Assembly: GCF_016428755.1 (NCBI RefSeq)
Contig: NZ_JAELTI010000040.1
Coordinates: 1 to 42,804 of the forward strand
Direction of reading: 5' to 3'
Source: Allobosea sp. ASV33
Lineage (GTDB): Bacteria > Pseudomonadota > Alphaproteobacteria > Rhizobiales > Beijerinckiaceae
Length of the DNA: 42,804 nucleotides
In this document: in pieces, positions 40,275 through 42,804 of the stretch
How the letters are laid out: each line of letters begins with the position of its first letter
Numbering within the stretch: position 1 is the first letter of the stretch
Notes under the pieces: generated by a model
The model's input: only the letters and a program-made list of their open reading frames with translations
Database searches by the model: none
Told to the model about the DNA's origin: nothing
Position numbers and translations under genes: made by a program

Positions 40275-41162
40275 ATGTCGCGCAACGCTGCCCTCTTCGC
40301 CGTCATGTGCCTCGTCTGGGGACTGACCTGGCTGCCGGTCAAGGTCGGGTCGACGCATGTGCCGCCGGTCTTCCTGGCGGCGGTGCGCTTCTCGATCGCC
40401 GGGTTCCTGATGCTGGTCTGGGCCGGGCGTGACGCGCCCAAAGTGCCGGCTGGCGCCTGGCCGCGCCTGATCGGCACGGCACTGCTGCTCAATACCGTGA
40501 ATTACGCCCTGCTGTTCTGGGGCACGAAACATGCTCCGACCGGGCTCGCGGCCATCGTCAATTTCGCGACCATCCCGATCTACACCCTGCTGGCGAGCCG
40601 GGCGATCGAGGGCGTGCGCATCGACGGGCGCAAGATCGCCGCGATCGCGCTCGGAACCGTCGGGCTCTGCTTCCTGTTTGCGACGCGGGCGATGGGCGGA
40701 CTCTCGGCTGCCCATGGCGATCCGCTGGAGATGATGGGCCTTGCGGCCGTGGCCGCGGGCACGCTGTTCTACTGCGTCGGCGCCGTGCTCTCGCGGCCGA
40801 TCGCCGGGACGATGCCGACGCTGACGCTGGCCGGCTGGCAGACGCTGATCGGTGGCATCGGCCTCACGATCGTCTCGCTCACGCTGGAGCCCGTCACGCT
40901 TGCCGATGTCTGGAAGCTCGCGAGCTGGCCGGTCCTGCCCGCCGTGGTCTTCCTCGTCATCGGCGGGTCGCTGATGGGCTTCACCATCTATATGCGGCTG
41001 CTGCGCGACTGGGGCGCGTTTCGGGCCGGGCTCTATGCCTTCGTCAGCCCTGCGATCGCGGTGGCCGTCGGCGTCGCAGCGCTCAGCGAACCCTTCGGCT
41101 GGTCGGAAGCGATCGGCGCGCTGCTCATGTTCGGTGCGGCGGCGATCGCCCTCAAGCGTTAG
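40275..41162 (+). CDS. EamA/DMT-family transporter
   Basis: 295-residue membrane protein with about 10 helices in two EamA repeats: FAVMCLVWGLTWLPVKVGST opens the first, and LAAVAAGTLFYCVGAVLSRP opens the second. Drug/metabolite-transporter superfamily, usually exporting amino acids, metabolites or drugs; the substrate cannot be told. It starts 76 nt after flhA and may be read through from it. The following gene is convergent. Confidence 0.88.
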   Translation: MSRNAALFAVMCLVWGLTWLPVKVGSTHVPPVFLAAVRFSIAGFLMLVWAGRDAPKVPAGAWPRLIGTALLLNTVNYALLFWGTKHAPTGLAAIVNFATIPIYTLLASRAIEGVRIDGRKIAAIALGTVGLCFLFATRAMGGLSAAHGDPLEMMGLAAVAAGTLFYCVGAVLSRPIAGTMPTLTLAGWQTLIGGIGLTIVSLTLEPVTLADVWKLASWPVLPAVVFLVIGGSLMGFTIYMRLLRDWGAFRAGLYAFVSPAIAVAVGVAALSEPFGWSEAIGALLMFGAAAIALKR

Positions 41163-41175
41163 GGCATGGCCGACA

Positions 41176-42213
41176 CTACGGCGGCGGCGCGATGCGGGTG
41201 CTGCGCTTGAGCTGCGCCCGCTCGAAGGCCAGCACGATCGGCAGCGAGAAGACCAGCGGCAGGATCAGGTAGAACATACGCCAGACCAGCAGCGCCGCGA
41301 AGACGGCCGGCGCCGGGACGCCGGGCATGACTGCGAGGAAGACCGCCTCCATCACGCCGACGCCGCCCGGGACCTGGCTGAGCAGGCCGGCCGAGAAGGA
41401 GAGCAGGAAGGCGCCGAGCACGATCAGGAAGCCCGGATTGCCCTGGTCGGGCAGCGCGAAATAGATGATGCCGGCGGCGCCGGCGAGCTCCAGCGGAGCG
41501 GCGAGATACTGCCTGAAGACGATCGGCAGCCGCGGATAGATGACCTCGAGCTTGCCGATCTTCAGCGGCTTGAACCGCAGCCAGGAGCCGATCGTGTAGA
41601 GCGCGACGAAGGCGAGCATGCCGACGCCGATCAGGCGCGCGGTACCGTCGCTGATCGCGAACCATTTCGACATCCGCTCCAGCGGGTGGAGGATCTGCGG
41701 TTCGTAGAGCAGCACGAGCCCCATCAGGAAGATCGTGCCGAAGGCGAAGGTGAAGGAGCAGAGCGCGACGAGCACGGCGACTTCCGCCGCCGTCAGCCCC
41801 TTCGCCGTGTAGGCCCGGTAGCGCACCATCCCGCCGGAGAAGACCGAGGCGCCGATATTGTGCGAGAGCGCATAGGTCACGAAGGAGCAGAGCGAGATGT
41901 AGAACCAGGAAATGCCCTTCTGCTTGCCGAGATGGATCAGGGCGATGCGGTCGTACCAGGCGAGCGCGGCATAGGCGACCAGCGTCGCGAGCGCTGCGTG
42001 GAAGAAGGCTTCCGGCGGGATTACCGCGATCTTGTGGCCGATGCGGTGGGCGATGATCTTGATGCTCTGCCAGAGGCTGGCATTGGCGAGCAGCGCCTCG
42101 ATCGTGGCGTCGGAGCCGGCTTCGGATTTGAGCTTGCTCCAGAGCAGCTCGACGGACCAGACGACCGCGACGAGCCCGATGATCGGCCAGAGATAGTCGA
42201 GATAACGTTTCAT
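41176..42213 (-). CDS. Lysylphosphatidylglycerol synthase-type membrane protein (YbhN/UPF0104)
   Basis: 345-residue integral membrane protein, about 8 helices, of the flippase-like LPG_synthase_TM family. Conserved segments: ALSHNIGASVFSGGMVRYRA in the first half and LLSQVPGGVGVMEAVFLAVM near the C-terminus. The catalytic aminoacyl-transfer domain of MprF is absent, so it is probably a lipid translocase or related factor rather than a lysylphosphatidylglycerol synthase. Start ATG 42213 lacks a good ribosome-binding site; a start at 42270 would add 19 residues. Confidence 0.85.
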   Translation of the reverse strand: MKRYLDYLWPIIGLVAVVWSVELLWSKLKSEAGSDATIEALLANASLWQSIKIIAHRIGHKIAVIPPEAFFHAALATLVAYAALAWYDRIALIHLGKQKGISWFYISLCSFVTYALSHNIGASVFSGGMVRYRAYTAKGLTAAEVAVLVALCSFTFAFGTIFLMGLVLLYEPQILHPLERMSKWFAISDGTARLIGVGMLAFVALYTIGSWLRFKPLKIGKLEVIYPRLPIVFRQYLAAPLELAGAAGIIYFALPDQGNPGFLIVLGAFLLSFSAGLLSQVPGGVGVMEAVFLAVMPGVPAPAVFAALLVWRMFYLILPLVFSLPIVLAFERAQLKRSTRIAPPP

Positions 42214-42310
42214 GGAGGCCGCGGGTTCGGGGCAAGAAGGTGACAGGCAACGGCTGGCCCACGTCGTCACCGCTGCGGCGCGAACCTTTTCCCTCTCTGC
42301 CAGTGGGGAA

Positions 42311-42348
42311 GGGCGAGGGCAAGCATTTGAGGCTGCCGGTCCTCGCCC
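42311..42348 (-). other. Inverted repeat downstream of the DUF305 gene
   Basis: GGGCGAGG and CCTCGCCC, an 8-bp perfect pair 22 nt apart, 25 nt after the DUF305 stop. No U-run follows. The neighbouring purine/pyrimidine stretch (TTTTCCCTCTCTGCCAGTGG, 42278-42305) resembles dispersed CCCTCTCC-type palindromes common in related genomes. Confidence 0.35.
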
Positions 42349-42372
42349 AAGGTCATGGGAGCGGAGAAGCGG

Positions 42373-42747
42373 CTACTTGGCGTTCTTCTTCAGCCAGTCC
42401 TTCATCATCGCGACCTCCTTCTCCTGGTCGCGGATGACGCTCTCGGCGAGCTTGCGGATCTCGGGGTCCTTGCCATGGGCGAGGACGATCCGGGCCATGT
42501 CGATCGCGCCCTGGTGATGCGGGATCATGCCGCGGACGAAATCGGCATCGGCATCGCCGGAATAGGGGATGTCCATGTCCTTGTGCATCTTCATGTTGGC
42601 GTCGCGATAGGCTTTGGTCGAGGCGCTGTCGCCGGGTTTGGCGGCCGCAGGGGTGCCGTGACCGGTATGGGATTGCTGGGCCTGGGCCGCGCCGGCGAGC
42701 AGGCCGGCGGCGAGAAGGGCGGCGAGAGCCATGGAAGTACGCTTCAT
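42373..42747 (-). CDS. DUF305 (CopM-like) exported protein
   Basis: 124-residue small exported protein. A Sec signal peptide (hydrophobic about 6-22) ends AQAQ. The DUF305 core (about 55-122) reads KMHKDMDIPYSGDADADFVR, then GMIPHHQGAIDMARI and a helix ending KEVAMMKDWLK. His/Met residues (HKDM, PHHQGAIDM, HGKD) suit a copper or heavy-metal-binding role as in CopM-type proteins, though the function is not settled. It stands alone here, with only 57 bp to the right edge. Confidence 0.9.
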   Translation of the reverse strand: MKRTSMALAALLAAGLLAGAAQAQQSHTGHGTPAAAKPGDSASTKAYRDANMKMHKDMDIPYSGDADADFVRGMIPHHQGAIDMARIVLAHGKDPEIRKLAESVIRDQEKEVAMMKDWLKKNAK

Positions 42748-42804
42748 CTGTCTGGATCCTTGATCGATGGATAGGCGGACCGCGCCGCGAGGCGGCGTCG
42801 TGAT

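Noticed and set aside
41176..42213. Full MprF-type lysylphosphatidylglycerol synthase
   Set aside because: Only the membrane domain is present; the aminoacyl-transfer domain is absent.
1..42804. CRISPR array, rRNA operon or prophage
   Set aside because: No regularly spaced direct repeats, rRNA-like sequence, or phage structural genes were found.

Overview
This is high-GC DNA from an alphaproteobacterium, most likely a member of the Hyphomicrobiales close to Bosea. That placement is an inference. It rests on the sciP/flbD/fliFGHN flagellar block, CtrA-type boxes in front of fliF and flhA, several paired regulator/transport operons typical of soil alphaproteobacteria, and an elongator-type tRNA-Met. 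About 45 coding regions, one tRNA and three gene remnants can be supported. No rRNA, CRISPR array, complete insertion sequence or prophage is visible.

Region by region. 1-3779: a TolC-type outer-membrane lipoprotein (cut by the window edge) and a small lipoprotein, divergent from an OmpR-type regulator and its sensor kinase. 3984-5597: an FMN/Fe-S glutamate-synthase-like protein. 5598-6067: a graveyard of three fragments (IS3-type transposase end, MFS transporter end, AraC regulator end). 6068-9892: a tightly overlapping catabolic operon (DUF1537 sugar-acid kinase, PdxA2-type dehydrogenase, unassigned TIM barrel) divergent from a LysR regulator. 9926-12478: an ArsB/NhaD-like anion permease and an MFS transporter. 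12745-16926: an NtrB/NtrC-like pair, with a secreted OB-fold protein directly downstream behind a textbook sigma-54 promoter, then a second small OB-fold/PepSY-like protein. 17243-25134: MarR repressor divergent from a flavin reductase, HpaB-type monooxygenase, cupin and a five-gene branched-chain-amino-acid-type ABC importer; a perfect 19-bp palindrome sits on the promoter. 25413-27436: tRNA-Met, a methyltransferase and mnmA.

27688-40198 is a flagellar block: fliK-flgD, sciP, fliF-fliG-fliH-fliN-flbD, then flhA. It carries a candidate sigma-54 promoter before fliK and CtrA-type boxes before fliF and flhA, so CtrA, its antagonist SciP and the sigma-54 activator FlbD are all represented in one place, as in Caulobacter. 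A 2.2-kb minus-strand block splits flbD from flhA. It is an MFS transporter flanked by two paralogous small exported proteins with Tyr/Arg/Pro- or His/Arg/Pro-rich tails. 40275-42747 holds an EamA exporter, a YbhN-like flippase-type membrane protein and a DUF305 protein.

The best candidates for undescribed biology are: (i) the sensor/sigma-54 activator/OB-fold module, which looks like the ZraPSR architecture with a different periplasmic output; (ii) the MarR-controlled HpaBC-cupin-ABC operon of unknown substrate; (iii) the TIM-barrel third gene of the DUF1537/PdxA2 operon; (iv) the paired YR-rich exported proteins around an MFS gene.
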